Source: Coriobacteriia bacterium (GTDB lineage Bacteria; Actinomycetota; Coriobacteriia; WRKU01). Taken from it: a stretch of DNA of 41,666 bases. The DNA is taken from positions 1-41,666 of the forward strand of contig WRDL01000001.1 of NCBI GenBank assembly GCA_009784095.1, written 5' to 3'. Below, piece after piece: positions 1 to 7,594 of this stretch. The position numbers and the translations under genes were made by a program. Under the pieces are notes generated by a model. That model ran no database searches. It was not told where the DNA came from and saw only the letters and a program-made list of their open reading frames with translations. Within the stretch, counting starts at the first letter, position 1, and the number at the start of each line of letters is the position of its first letter.

Positions 1-93
1 GATGACCCTCGTATTTCCGAAACAGACTTCGGAACTCCCCGGTGCATGCGCGATAATGCCTCGACTGATAGTGACCGGACGGGTAGTTGTCAT
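1..93 (-). CDS. rph: RNase PH, N-terminal fragment (runs off the window)
   Basis: The first 31 codons of a minus-strand gene are present and continue beyond position 1. The start is ATG at 93 with an AAGGAG ribosome site eight bases upstream, four bases after the murI stop. The N-terminus reads RPVTISRGIIAHAPGS followed by FGNTRVI, which fits the start of RNase PH (typically RPVxITRG, then GSxLxxFGxTxVxC). RNase PH is a phosphorolytic 3'-5' exoribonuclease that trims tRNA 3' ends. The murI-rph order is common in actinobacteria and supports the call. Only the N-terminus is visible, so catalytic residues cannot be checked. Confidence 0.75.
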   Translation of the reverse strand, partial: MTTTRPVTISRGIIAHAPGSSEVCFGNTRVI

Positions 94-97
94 GAGA

Positions 98-976
98 TTA
101 CTCCTTATGAGGATCGATCAATGATTCGAGATAGTCTATATCGAGAAGTTCGAGCGAGTCGAGCGGTCTTCCGAAGACCTTCGATCCCAGCATTTGGAAT
201 CGATCGAGATCACCGGTGGTGAAGAATTGATAGGTGGGGATATGGTCCTCGAGTGCTTCATGGCCACGACGTTGAAGGGTCGACGACACATCACGTGCGG
301 TCTCTTCGGCGCTCGAGACGAGCACCACGTCATCTCCCATGATCTCAGCGATTGGATCGTGTAGGAGCGGATAGTGGGTACAACCCAGAACCACCGTGTC
401 GACCTCCTCATCTTGTAGAGGGCCCAGATAATCGGTCGCTATCTCGTCGAAGTTGGGAGGAACGCGCAGCCCATGGGTCACATCACTCGATTGCTCATCA
501 CTGAACGCAAGCCCCTCCTCGACCATATCGACAAATGATGGTGTTGCAACGCTCATCACTTGACAGCCGGCATCAAGCGCCTTGACCGCGTGATGGTATA
601 CGCTGCTCTGGATCGTGCCGACGGTCCCGATGACTCCGACCTTACGATTTCGCGTCGTGCGAACCGCGGCTCGTGCTCCCGGCTCGATGACGCCGATGAT
701 GGGAATATCGAATTCACGTTGCATCAATTCGAGCCCGGCTGCGGTCGCGGTGTTGCACGCGATCACGATGAGTTTTACCCCCTTATCCTGCAGGAAGGTG
801 CAGATCTCACGTACGTATTGCTCAACTTGGGAGAGGTCGCGCGGTCCGTACGGGCAGCGCCTGGTGTCTCCCACATACACGAATGATTCGTGTGGAAGCC
901 GTTGCGCGATCTCACGCGCGACGGTCAGCCCACCAAGGCCGGAATCGAAAATTCCAAGAGGTGCATTTTGGCTCAT
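98..976 (-). CDS. murI: Glutamate racemase
   Basis: 292 residues, the usual length. MurI interconverts L- and D-glutamate in the cytoplasm and supplies D-Glu for peptidoglycan. The diagnostic motifs are present: the N-terminal GIFDSGLGGLTV with the substrate-binding DSG, VYVGDTRRCPYG, the first catalytic Cys in IACNTATA (about residue 75), and the second catalytic Cys in VLGCTHYPLL (about residue 200). The gene lies 12 bases after the URO-D-like gene and 4 bases before rph, so it is probably co-transcribed with ppk2. The Shine-Dalgarno before the ATG at 976 is weak (GGA), which suggests translational coupling. Confidence 0.97.
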   Translation of the reverse strand: MSQNAPLGIFDSGLGGLTVAREIAQRLPHESFVYVGDTRRCPYGPRDLSQVEQYVREICTFLQDKGVKLIVIACNTATAAGLELMQREFDIPIIGVIEPGARAAVRTTRNRKVGVIGTVGTIQSSVYHHAVKALDAGCQVMSVATPSFVDMVEEGLAFSDEQSSDVTHGLRVPPNFDEIATDYLGPLQDEEVDTVVLGCTHYPLLHDPIAEIMGDDVVLVSSAEETARDVSSTLQRRGHEALEDHIPTYQFFTTGDLDRFQMLGSKVFGRPLDSLELLDIDYLESLIDPHKE

Positions 977-988
977 CGAAAGTCCAAT

Positions 989-1744
989 CTAGCACAGTGC
1001 GATCTTGTGGCACGCGTCCAGATAGTGTTCGAGCTGGCGAAGCGTGGTCATACCACCATCATCGCACACTACCATGTTGGGGCGACGCGCCAGTATCGCG
1101 ATCTGCCGCGTGAGCTCTCCGGATAGTGTACCTTCCTCAAGGGTCTCGGTCATCACACCACCAAAGAAGAGGAGCCCGGTGCTACCGGCTTTGCCGACGA
1201 TCGTACTCATCCGAGTATAGGGTACGCTCGCTGCGTGTACCGCGCTGAAACCTGCGAGTTTTATCGAGGGATAGATCGATGAGACATCTCCGTCACTGTG
1301 AAAACACCACTCGACATTGAACTCGTCGCGCGAGAATGGCAGATCGTTATGTATCGAAGAGAGCATTTTACTGTATACCATCATAAGCGCGTCGCGCGCG
1401 ATCTCTTCGGAGACGATCCAGCCGATACTGGTGCAGATATCGTCTGCGATGCAGATGTAGGTGGGCGCTGCATCGCGTCTACCCAAGCTGCCGGTCGCAT
1501 TGAACGTCTCGCGCATCTCGTGCATCATCGCGTCCCCATAAGGATTGATCAGTTTCATGAAGTCATGAGGAGATTGAGCACGTCGCATCGCCTCATTCCA
1601 ACCGATGTCGCGCGCCAGCCTCGTCCAGAGGCCATCGATCTTGGTCAGCGGGATCATTTTCCCCAACGGTGTCGAGGTGAATTCGACTTCGTTGTGATCA
1701 GCTATTTCTTGGGCTGCCCAAGAAAGTGCGAAGCGCATGGTCAC
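989..1744 (-). CDS. Short uroporphyrinogen decarboxylase (URO-D/MtaA)-like protein
   Basis: About 251 residues with the C-terminal two-thirds pattern of the URO-D/cobalamin methyltransferase (MtaA/CmuA) superfamily. It has an ADDICTS segment matching the family's GDDxGT region, then FHSDGDVSSIYPSIKLAGF, matching the family's HSCG/HSDG strand followed by a 'pdLIeiG' helix, then LLFFGGVMTETLEEGT, matching the FWGGID region. True URO-D proteins are about 340 residues, so this one lacks much of the N-terminus, and no haem or methyltransferase genes are nearby. Start: GTG at 1744 overlaps the ppk2 stop (GTGA) and has AAGGA seven bases upstream; ATG at 1738 is an alternative. The substrate cannot be told from sequence. 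Confidence 0.6.
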   Translation of the reverse strand: MTMRFALSWAAQEIADHNEVEFTSTPLGKMIPLTKIDGLWTRLARDIGWNEAMRRAQSPHDFMKLINPYGDAMMHEMRETFNATGSLGRRDAAPTYICIADDICTSIGWIVSEEIARDALMMVYSKMLSSIHNDLPFSRDEFNVEWCFHSDGDVSSIYPSIKLAGFSAVHAASVPYTRMSTIVGKAGSTGLLFFGGVMTETLEEGTLSGELTRQIAILARRPNMVVCDDGGMTTLRQLEHYLDACHKIALC

Positions 1745-2646
1745 CAAATCTTCCTTACGAGCTCTTTTACCTCGGCTATCGCGTCCTTCTCCCCGATAAG
1801 ATAGCGGCGACCGAGTTCGAGTTCGTCTTTAGCGGACTCCTTCATCTTGGGGAATTGTGGATCGAGATCCTCGAGTGCATCGACGACGACCTGTGACATT
1901 ACCGCGCGGGCGAACGATTTGTCATCGGCCGGTACGATGTACCAAGGGGCTATCTTGGTGGAAGTTGCGTTCACCGCTTTTTCATATGCGTTCTGATAAT
2001 CGTCCCAGAATTCGCGTTCAATGATATCGCTTATCGCAAATTTCCAGTTCTTCGTGGGGTCATAGACGCGCCGCAGAAAGCGCCGTGCCTGCTGATCTTT
2101 CGAGATGTGAAGCATGAACTTGACGACCACGATGGCGTTCTCCCACAGATATCGTTCGTAATCGACGATCTGGCGATAGCGATCATCGATAGCTTGAGGG
2201 CTTTTTGCACGGTCAAGGATATTAAGCTGCTTATAGAGTTTGTGGACTTTTACGATAAGGACATCCTCATAATATGAGCGATTGAACACGGTGATGTCCC
2301 CGCGCATCGGGACGTTTCGATGAAGACGCCAGAGGTAGTCGTGGGCGAGCTCGCGTGCTGTGGGTGATTTGTAACTGTAGACATGAACACCATATTGGTT
2401 CATGCCGGAGAAGACCGCGTTGATCGAGCCATCCTTTCCGCTGGCATCCATACCTTGAACGATCACGAGAAGTCCGGCTTTCCCATCGGCTGCGAATCGT
2501 GCCTGGAGCTCGTCGAGTTTTGCGGTATTCTTTTCCAAAAATGCAACTTCAGCACTTTTGTTCTTGAATGTATCATCGCGATCAGTGCGGAAATCCGCGA
2601 GGGAGATTTTCTTTTTTCCATCGACCTTGAAATGATTGAAATCCAT
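1741..2646 (-). CDS. ppk2: Polyphosphate kinase 2 (PPK2) family protein
   Basis: 301 residues. PPK2 enzymes transfer phosphate between polyphosphate and nucleoside di- or monophosphates in the cytoplasm. Visible features are the Walker A loop in VQGMDASGKDGSI, the following GVHVYSYKSPTARELAHDYLWR block, and the lid-region FNRSYYEDVLIVKVH, all typical of one-domain PPK2 proteins. A longer open frame begins at 2760 but would run through the terminator hairpin. The ATG at 2646 has AGGGAG five bases upstream and begins MDFNHF, so I chose it. A TACAAT -10 box (2686-2691) lies about 40 bases upstream, with no good -35. Whether the donor substrate is ADP/GDP or AMP cannot be decided here. Confidence 0.93.
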   Translation of the reverse strand: MDFNHFKVDGKKKISLADFRTDRDDTFKNKSAEVAFLEKNTAKLDELQARFAADGKAGLLVIVQGMDASGKDGSINAVFSGMNQYGVHVYSYKSPTARELAHDYLWRLHRNVPMRGDITVFNRSYYEDVLIVKVHKLYKQLNILDRAKSPQAIDDRYRQIVDYERYLWENAIVVVKFMLHISKDQQARRFLRRVYDPTKNWKFAISDIIEREFWDDYQNAYEKAVNATSTKIAPWYIVPADDKSFARAVMSQVVVDALEDLDPQFPKMKESAKDELELGRRYLIGEKDAIAEVKELVRKIW

Positions 2647-2700
2647 GTTCTCCCTCACATCTCTCACGCGGACACTAACGAGATAATTGTATCGCATAAA

Positions 2701-2735
2701 TAAAAAGAGCAGGTGTGATACAACACCTGCTTTTT
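2701..2735 (-). terminator. Intrinsic terminator downstream of tmRNA (bidirectional)
   Basis: A perfect 8-bp stem, GCAGGTGT (2709-2716) with ACACCTGC (2723-2730), has a 6-base loop and T-runs on both sides. On the minus strand it is followed by TCTTTTTATTT, so it would end transcripts from tmRNA before ppk2. A second, weaker hairpin (ACCG/CGGT, then TTTTTAT) lies at about 2839-2858, immediately after the tmRNA 3' end. Between them, at 2772-2793, ATCTC/GAGAT followed by a T-run points along the plus strand, where no gene is present. Confidence 0.75.
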
Positions 2736-2866
2736 CGATATAACGGTGCGATTTGGGCATATTGAGAAGTGATCTCGTAGGAGATGCTTTTTTCTAGCTT
2801 TTTGGCATAAAAATGGCGTAAAACTATCTTCCATTTATAAAAACCGCAGTTAAACGGTATCGTTTT

Positions 2867-3222
2867 TGGTGGAGGTGGTGGGAATCGAACCCACGTCCAT
2901 AATGCATCCTCGACCGGTTTCTCCAGGCTCAGTCATTTGCGTGTTCTTGGAAATCGTGTAAGACAAATGACAAACCGCACGCTTTCCATGGCTGTTCTAT
3001 CTTAGCTATTACCTATACAGCCCACAGGTAATAGAGCATCTCCCCTTGTGTCGTCGCATTGGCGTCGGGAGATGACCCCAACTAGACGTCGCAAGCGTTT
3101 AAGCTGCGAGGGCGTAATTAGATTCGCCGTTTAAAATGGTTTACCCCTGTTTAACCAGGCGAGGAGACCTGGGCCTGCTTATCCGATCTCGAACATCACC
3201 ATGTCGAAACCACGTCACCCCC
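2867..3222 (-). ncRNA. ssrA: tmRNA (transfer-messenger RNA)
   Basis: A 356-nt one-piece tmRNA that rescues stalled ribosomes. Its 5' end GGGGGTG (from 3222) pairs with CACCTCC before A-CCA at the 3' end (2867), forming a 7-bp acceptor stem with one G-U. The T-arm contains GGTTCGATTCCC-type sequence, and the 5' D-like region has GTTTCGACATGG. The tag frame runs from 3131 to a TAA at 3099-3101 and encodes NGESNYALAA, giving ANGESNYALAA with the tRNA-borne Ala. The ALAA ending is the canonical ClpXP degron. A possible promoter, TTGCTC-18-TAGAAT (3314-3319 and 3290-3295), overlaps the end of the DUF1461 gene and would leave a roughly 60-nt leader for RNase P removal. Confidence 0.97.
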
Positions 3223-3287
3223 GAACAGCGATCACGCCCAAGAGCGTTCCTGCTGATCGGTTTGCGCACATCTCTGCGCGCGGATAG

Positions 3288-3983
3288 CTATTCTACCACG
3301 CTGAACTGGTGCGGAGCAAATCGATCTATCAAGCGATCCGCAAGAAGGAACAGGACCCCAAAAGCGAAGATGAGACCGAGGAGAATGAGCATGATCGTGA
3401 CCCAGAATTGCTCTGGGAACGTCTGTATGAGTAAAGAATCGATAGGAAATTGCCAGTTACCCTGTGGGAAGAATATTTCGTGGAAGAATGTGAAAAGCGG
3501 ATCGAACGCGACCCCCACTATGAACCCAAGTAACAGAGGGACTGCCAAACAAATCCATGCTGCGAACTTGAGTGTAGTGCGCAACCAGCTCCACCACTTC
3601 TTGAAGTAACTCGTGATCAGTAATGTAATTATCAATATCGCGCAGATCGCGCCGACGATCCAGGTGAATAGGATCACGGTTCGCACATCGCGCAAGTGCT
3701 CGATCGAAGCCTCACCCGCGATCTTATCCGATTCAAAGAACTCGATCATCTCAACCTCGCCGGTGCCATTTCTGATGAAACGGGTCGAAGTGTCGGCGCC
3801 GCGCTCACGCAGTTCACTACTGAGCACAGATGCATTGTGCGTAGCATGGATAAGCGATGACACGATCGGTGGCGACGATGTGAGATAGATCGACACGACG
3901 ATGACTAACACGAACAGCATGACCGCGCAGGCGATCGCGATGCTCTTTGCTATCGGTCCATCTGCGAAAGTGGCTTGTGCCAT
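3288..3983 (-). CDS. DUF1461 (TIGR01906) integral membrane protein
   Basis: 231 residues with four predicted membrane segments (about 14-36, 104-126, 138-160 and 195-219) and an external loop after the first. The family signature FTFFHEIFFPQGNWQFP, followed by DSLLIQTFPEQFW, sits between segments 3 and 4 and identifies DUF1461/TIGR01906, a family of unknown function found in Firmicutes and Actinobacteria. An HLRDVR motif precedes the second segment, as expected for the family. The ATG at 3983 has GAGG seven bases upstream and overlaps the DUF2344 gene by 34 bases, implying translational coupling. The gene is the last protein gene before tmRNA. Confidence 0.88.
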   Translation of the reverse strand: MAQATFADGPIAKSIAIACAVMLFVLVIVVSIYLTSSPPIVSSLIHATHNASVLSSELRERGADTSTRFIRNGTGEVEMIEFFESDKIAGEASIEHLRDVRTVILFTWIVGAICAILIITLLITSYFKKWWSWLRTTLKFAAWICLAVPLLLGFIVGVAFDPLFTFFHEIFFPQGNWQFPIDSLLIQTFPEQFWVTIMLILLGLIFAFGVLFLLADRLIDRFAPHQFSVVE

Positions 3984-4636
3984 ACCCCGTCCTCATCCTC
4001 GACCCACGTTGCGGTACGCAAGAACTCAAGATGATAGGTATCGACGTCATCGCCCAAGAGGTAGTTCATAAGACTGTCTGGGCGCAACGTTCCTTGCGGT
4101 GATGAGCGGATGGTGAATAACACGATCGTCTCATGATCCCCTTGCGCGCTTGACAGACCGCGCGGAAGGGTCGAATAGGTATCGTATTGTTTGATCTTAT
4201 CTTTCTGCTCCACTTCAAGCGTTTCGGGAAACTCCCCGCTGATTTCTACCGAGCCATCGACGTTCACTTGGTATTCAAAGATAGTGACCGCAGAGCTCAG
4301 CGATGGCTCGCGCGCAGACACATACCCACAGTCCAGTATCGGCAACACCGGGGTCGTGGCTTCTTGCAGCCTTGCCAAAGCTTCTTCAGGAGCGATGAAC
4401 TCTTTGAGGATCACATCAAAGAATTCGCTCAGTGATGCGGTCCCCACTCCAAGCGCCGGCCCGAACGAGAGTTTGATGTGTGGATGGAACCCCTCCGATA
4501 TCGCATAGGGCAAGGTTGCTCGCCTTACGATGCGCTCAAGAGCACGGATGACCTCAAGGTGGGACAAGTGAGCAGCCCTCCCTTGCTTTGCATATTCGAT
4601 GCGGAGGCGATAGGTGGGAGCATGACCAGCACTCAT
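3950..4636 (-). CDS. TIGR03936/DUF2344 radical-SAM-linked protein
   Basis: 228 residues. The N-terminus, YRLRIEYAKQGRAAHLSHLEVIRALERIVRR followed by LPYAISEGFHPHIKLSFGPALGVG, is the DUF2344 signature (RxxyxKxgxxrfiSHLDxxRxxxRaxRRaxLPxayS.GFnPhPxxsfaxpLpvG). The function of the family is unestablished; it is almost always beside, or fused to, the TIGR03960 radical-SAM protein and often near rng and rplU, suggesting a role in RNA or ribosome modification (inference). The start overlaps the upstream gene's stop as ATGA. Here the pair is followed by DUF1461 and tmRNA, not by rng/rplU. Confidence 0.9.
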   Translation of the reverse strand: MSAGHAPTYRLRIEYAKQGRAAHLSHLEVIRALERIVRRATLPYAISEGFHPHIKLSFGPALGVGTASLSEFFDVILKEFIAPEEALARLQEATTPVLPILDCGYVSAREPSLSSAVTIFEYQVNVDGSVEISGEFPETLEVEQKDKIKQYDTYSTLPRGLSSAQGDHETIVLFTIRSSPQGTLRPDSLMNYLLGDDVDTYHLEFLRTATWVEDEDGVWHKPLSQMDR

Positions 4637-6492
4637 GATCGCTCTCCTTTGATATCGGGCTTCGCGTCAAGATCGGTGCAAACTCCGCACTCTGTGCAGT
4701 CGGCAAACGTGCAGTCGGTGGTCGTGAGTCCGTCACGCGCGCGTTGCGCCTCGGCTTTCAAATACTCGTCACTCACTCCCGTGCTGATGTGGCTCCAGGG
4801 CAGCGTCTCATCCAACTCGTGTGACGCGGTTGCCACAGACGGATCGAATGAGGACGATTCGAAGGCACGCTCCCAGTTCGTATGATCGAACTGCTCACGG
4901 TAGGCTTCGAAACGCGCGCCGCTCCTCCAAGCGTCTTCGATGACAGAAGCGAGTGAGCGATCACCGCGTGCGATCAGTCCCTCGACCACTGACGTGCGCG
5001 CGTCGTGATATGAGAACTGTACTCCCCTGCGCGGGAGCGCGTCTTTGAGCAGCTGTTGCTTTCTCTCAAGCTCCTCCACACTGTCTTGCGCCTCCCACTG
5101 GAAAGGAGTATGCGCTTTTGGCACGAACGATGAGACGCTCAGCGCGACTTTTACCGCGCTTCGCTTGCGTGGGTCTATCGCGTCATGGGCCACTTCGCTC
5201 ACTTTTTTGACCAGCTCAGCGATACCGAGGACATCCTCATCGGTCTCATGGGGAAGACCGATCATGAAGTAGAGCTTGATGCGATGGTATCCGCTCTCGA
5301 AGGCGGTGCGTACCGCCTCGAGGAGTTGCTCTTCACTCACGTTCTTGTTGATGATATCGCGCATACGCTGCCTCCCAGCCTCGGGAGCCAGCGTTAAAGC
5401 GGGACGTTTCGCGCCTGAAGTCAGAACGTTCATCAAATCGATGCTGAACGAATCGACACGAAGGCTGGGGAGCGATACACTGACCGCCCGATCTGCGAGT
5501 TGTATGTTGAGTCGACGCACGATGTCGGCTATCTGGCTGTGATCGGTACTGGAAAGTGAGGTCAGCGAGACTTCATCATATCCGGTCTTCTCTATCCCCT
5601 CAAGAGCACTTCGGATCACCGTGTCAGCGCTGCGTTCGCGTGCCGGACGGTAGGTCATACCGGCCTGGCAGAAACGACATCCTCTGTTGCACCCACGCAC
5701 TATCTCGATCGAGCAGCGATCGTGCACCACATCGACGAACGGAACGACGATGCGTCCCGGTGTCGATACCGCATCAAAATCCCTCTCGAGCCGTTTAAAT
5801 ATCGGTCCATCCACACTCTTGTCATAGAGCAAAGGAACGTAGATGCCCTCTATAGAGCTGAGCGCCTCAAGCCACCTGTCGCGCGTGATTCCCTCTCTCT
5901 TCGCTTCGCGAACGACCGCGACGATCTCCGTGATCGCACTCTCGCCTTCCCCGATAAAAATTGCATCGAAGAACGGCGCCAACGGCTCAGGATTGAACGC
6001 GCAGGGACCACCTCCGATCACGATCGGATGCGACTCGTCTCGATCGTTGGCACGTAAAGGGATGCCGGCAAGATCGAGTACCTCGAGTATCGAGGTCGCT
6101 GCCATCTCATTGGGCATCGTTATCCCTAAGATATCGAGTTCGTCGACAGGTCTATAGGATTCAAGAGTAAAGAGGGGAATATCATGCGCGCGCATTTCAT
6201 CGATCATATCGAGCCATGGCAGATAGACGCGCTCGACGGCGATCGTCTCGTCTATGCAAAGATTTGCATACAATATCTGGAGCGCTTGGTTCGCCTGCCC
6301 GACTTCGTATGTTCCCGGATAGCAAAGACCTATCGAGAATTCATCTGCGCCCAGATTATCCTGCCACGTACGTACACCGTACTCACTACCGATATAGCGT
6401 GATGGGCGTTCGATACTGCTGAGGAGTGGTTCTATCCTCTCACGCAAGTTTGTGATAGCCACTCGGCTGTGTTTCCTTTTGTGTGCGATCAC
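4633..6492 (-). CDS. TIGR03960-family radical SAM protein
   Basis: About 619 residues. An N-terminal B12-binding-like region (IGLCYPGTYEVGQANQALQILY, GITMPNEMAATSILEVLDLAGI, IGGGPCAFNPEPLAPFFDAIFIGEGE) precedes the radical-SAM core. Its 4Fe-4S/SAM motif is RGCNRGCRFCQAG (CxxxCxxC), followed by DEVSLTSLSSTDHS. The C-terminus carries CTFADCTECGVC, an additional Cys cluster that could bind a second Fe-S centre. The substrate is unknown. The protein works with the adjacent DUF2344 protein (ATGA overlap). The start is ambiguous: GTG at 6492 and GTG at 6462 are both in frame and both overlap the DUF697 gene; an AAGGA lies about 11 bases before 6462. Confidence 0.9.
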   Translation of the reverse strand: MIAHKRKHSRVAITNLRERIEPLLSSIERPSRYIGSEYGVRTWQDNLGADEFSIGLCYPGTYEVGQANQALQILYANLCIDETIAVERVYLPWLDMIDEMRAHDIPLFTLESYRPVDELDILGITMPNEMAATSILEVLDLAGIPLRANDRDESHPIVIGGGPCAFNPEPLAPFFDAIFIGEGESAITEIVAVVREAKREGITRDRWLEALSSIEGIYVPLLYDKSVDGPIFKRLERDFDAVSTPGRIVVPFVDVVHDRCSIEIVRGCNRGCRFCQAGMTYRPARERSADTVIRSALEGIEKTGYDEVSLTSLSSTDHSQIADIVRRLNIQLADRAVSVSLPSLRVDSFSIDLMNVLTSGAKRPALTLAPEAGRQRMRDIINKNVSEEQLLEAVRTAFESGYHRIKLYFMIGLPHETDEDVLGIAELVKKVSEVAHDAIDPRKRSAVKVALSVSSFVPKAHTPFQWEAQDSVEELERKQQLLKDALPRRGVQFSYHDARTSVVEGLIARGDRSLASVIEDAWRSGARFEAYREQFDHTNWERAFESSSFDPSVATASHELDETLPWSHISTGVSDEYLKAEAQRARDGLTTTDCTFADCTECGVCTDLDAKPDIKGERS

Positions 6493-7594
6493 GACTCAAG
6501 CGCTCGCGAAGCTTACCTCTTCGCTCGACCCGATCGAGTTTAGCTTCTTGCTTTTTCAACGCCTTTTCAAGATCGGCTTCAATTTGTTCAGCGTCGTCTT
6601 CAACTGATCGCTTTCGGCTGGAGATCGCGGCGGGCAAAGCTTTCATCCTGGTCTTTACCTCATCGATCGGAAGCGCTTCGGTTCCCTTCTGCGCGGTCTC
6701 GACCAAGTCATCACGGACCTCTTTTAACTTTACCGCCAGACCTTCGGGAGTCCCGCCTTTATCAAAATACTCGAGAGCGGCATACCCCATCGCCATCGTA
6801 CCGGAGTACCCGATCACGCCACGGATCGCCCAACCGAGCACAGGAACGAAACCTATCGCGGTCCGTGCGGCTGCACGCAACGCAAAACCGCCACCGACGA
6901 CCGCCGCCAACTCTTTGATCCGATCCTTGTTCAAGTGCTGACCGTACGCCGCAGCTATCTGCAGAACCATCTTCGCTTGATTGAGCGTCATGACCGGAAG
7001 GTCTGCTCCGGGAATGATCATAACGAGTCCGATCGCACCGTTCTGCACCGCCGTGTTGTTGATCGCTTCTTTCGCAATATGGCGACGCATCCAGCTGAAA
7101 TTCGCGGCGAACGCGAGTTTGAGATCACTGCGCGTCTCAGCGAACCACGTTGCGAGTTGGTCAAGCATTGCACCGGTATTGTCACTGACGACTGTCGCCA
7201 GGATATTGACACCGAAGAGAGATGCAAGCTGCGCGCGTGCGACACGCGCATCGGTACAAACGATCACGATCGGTTTATGTTCATCTTGGGCGCGCTGAGC
7301 GAACTCACGCGCGTTGGTAAGAACGTGATTATCGGCTTCGATTCCTGATATCACAATGACGAGGACATCGACATCGCGATGGAGAACCGGTCTCTTGTTC
7401 GGTTCGAGCACATCGACCGATGCGCGCCCATGTGGGCTATGTGGAACGAACGCGACCGTGAGTTCTTCAGCGATAAAGGAAGGAAGCGTGGGGTCGAGGA
7501 GAACTTCGACGTGGACCGGAATTGTTTTTTGTTGCCCGAGTTTTTTCTCGAATTCCTGGATTTCGAGAGGATTGAGCGGAAGTTTCATCGTCAT
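6440..7594 (-). CDS. DUF697 (YcjF-like) domain protein
   Basis: 384 residues. The N-terminal ~130 residues form an alpha/beta region resembling a degenerate nucleotide-binding fold (DVDVLVIVISGIEADN, KPIVIVCTDA) without a P-loop. The middle matches DUF697: GAIGLVMIIPGADLPVMTLNQAKMVLQIAAAYGQ, then ELAAVVGGGFALRAAARTAIGF and a glycine-rich membrane-associated region. The C-terminal ~70 residues are highly charged and likely coiled coil. The start is secure: AAAAGGAG lies just upstream of two close ATGs (7594 and 7588). That site lies inside rodA, so the genes overlap by 128 bases. Its place after the rod-shape genes suggests an envelope role (inference). Confidence 0.75.
   Translation of the reverse strand: MTMKLPLNPLEIQEFEKKLGQQKTIPVHVEVLLDPTLPSFIAEELTVAFVPHSPHGRASVDVLEPNKRPVLHRDVDVLVIVISGIEADNHVLTNAREFAQRAQDEHKPIVIVCTDARVARAQLASLFGVNILATVVSDNTGAMLDQLATWFAETRSDLKLAFAANFSWMRRHIAKEAINNTAVQNGAIGLVMIIPGADLPVMTLNQAKMVLQIAAAYGQHLNKDRIKELAAVVGGGFALRAAARTAIGFVPVLGWAIRGVIGYSGTMAMGYAALEYFDKGGTPEGLAVKLKEVRDDLVETAQKGTEALPIDEVKTRMKALPAAISSRKRSVEDDAEQIEADLEKALKKQEAKLDRVERRGKLRERLSRDRTQKETQPSGYHKLA

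Noticed and set aside
2647..2760. Upstream extension of ppk2 to 2760
   Set aside because: It crosses the tmRNA terminator hairpin, and the added residues do not resemble PPK2; ATG 2646 has AGGGAG.
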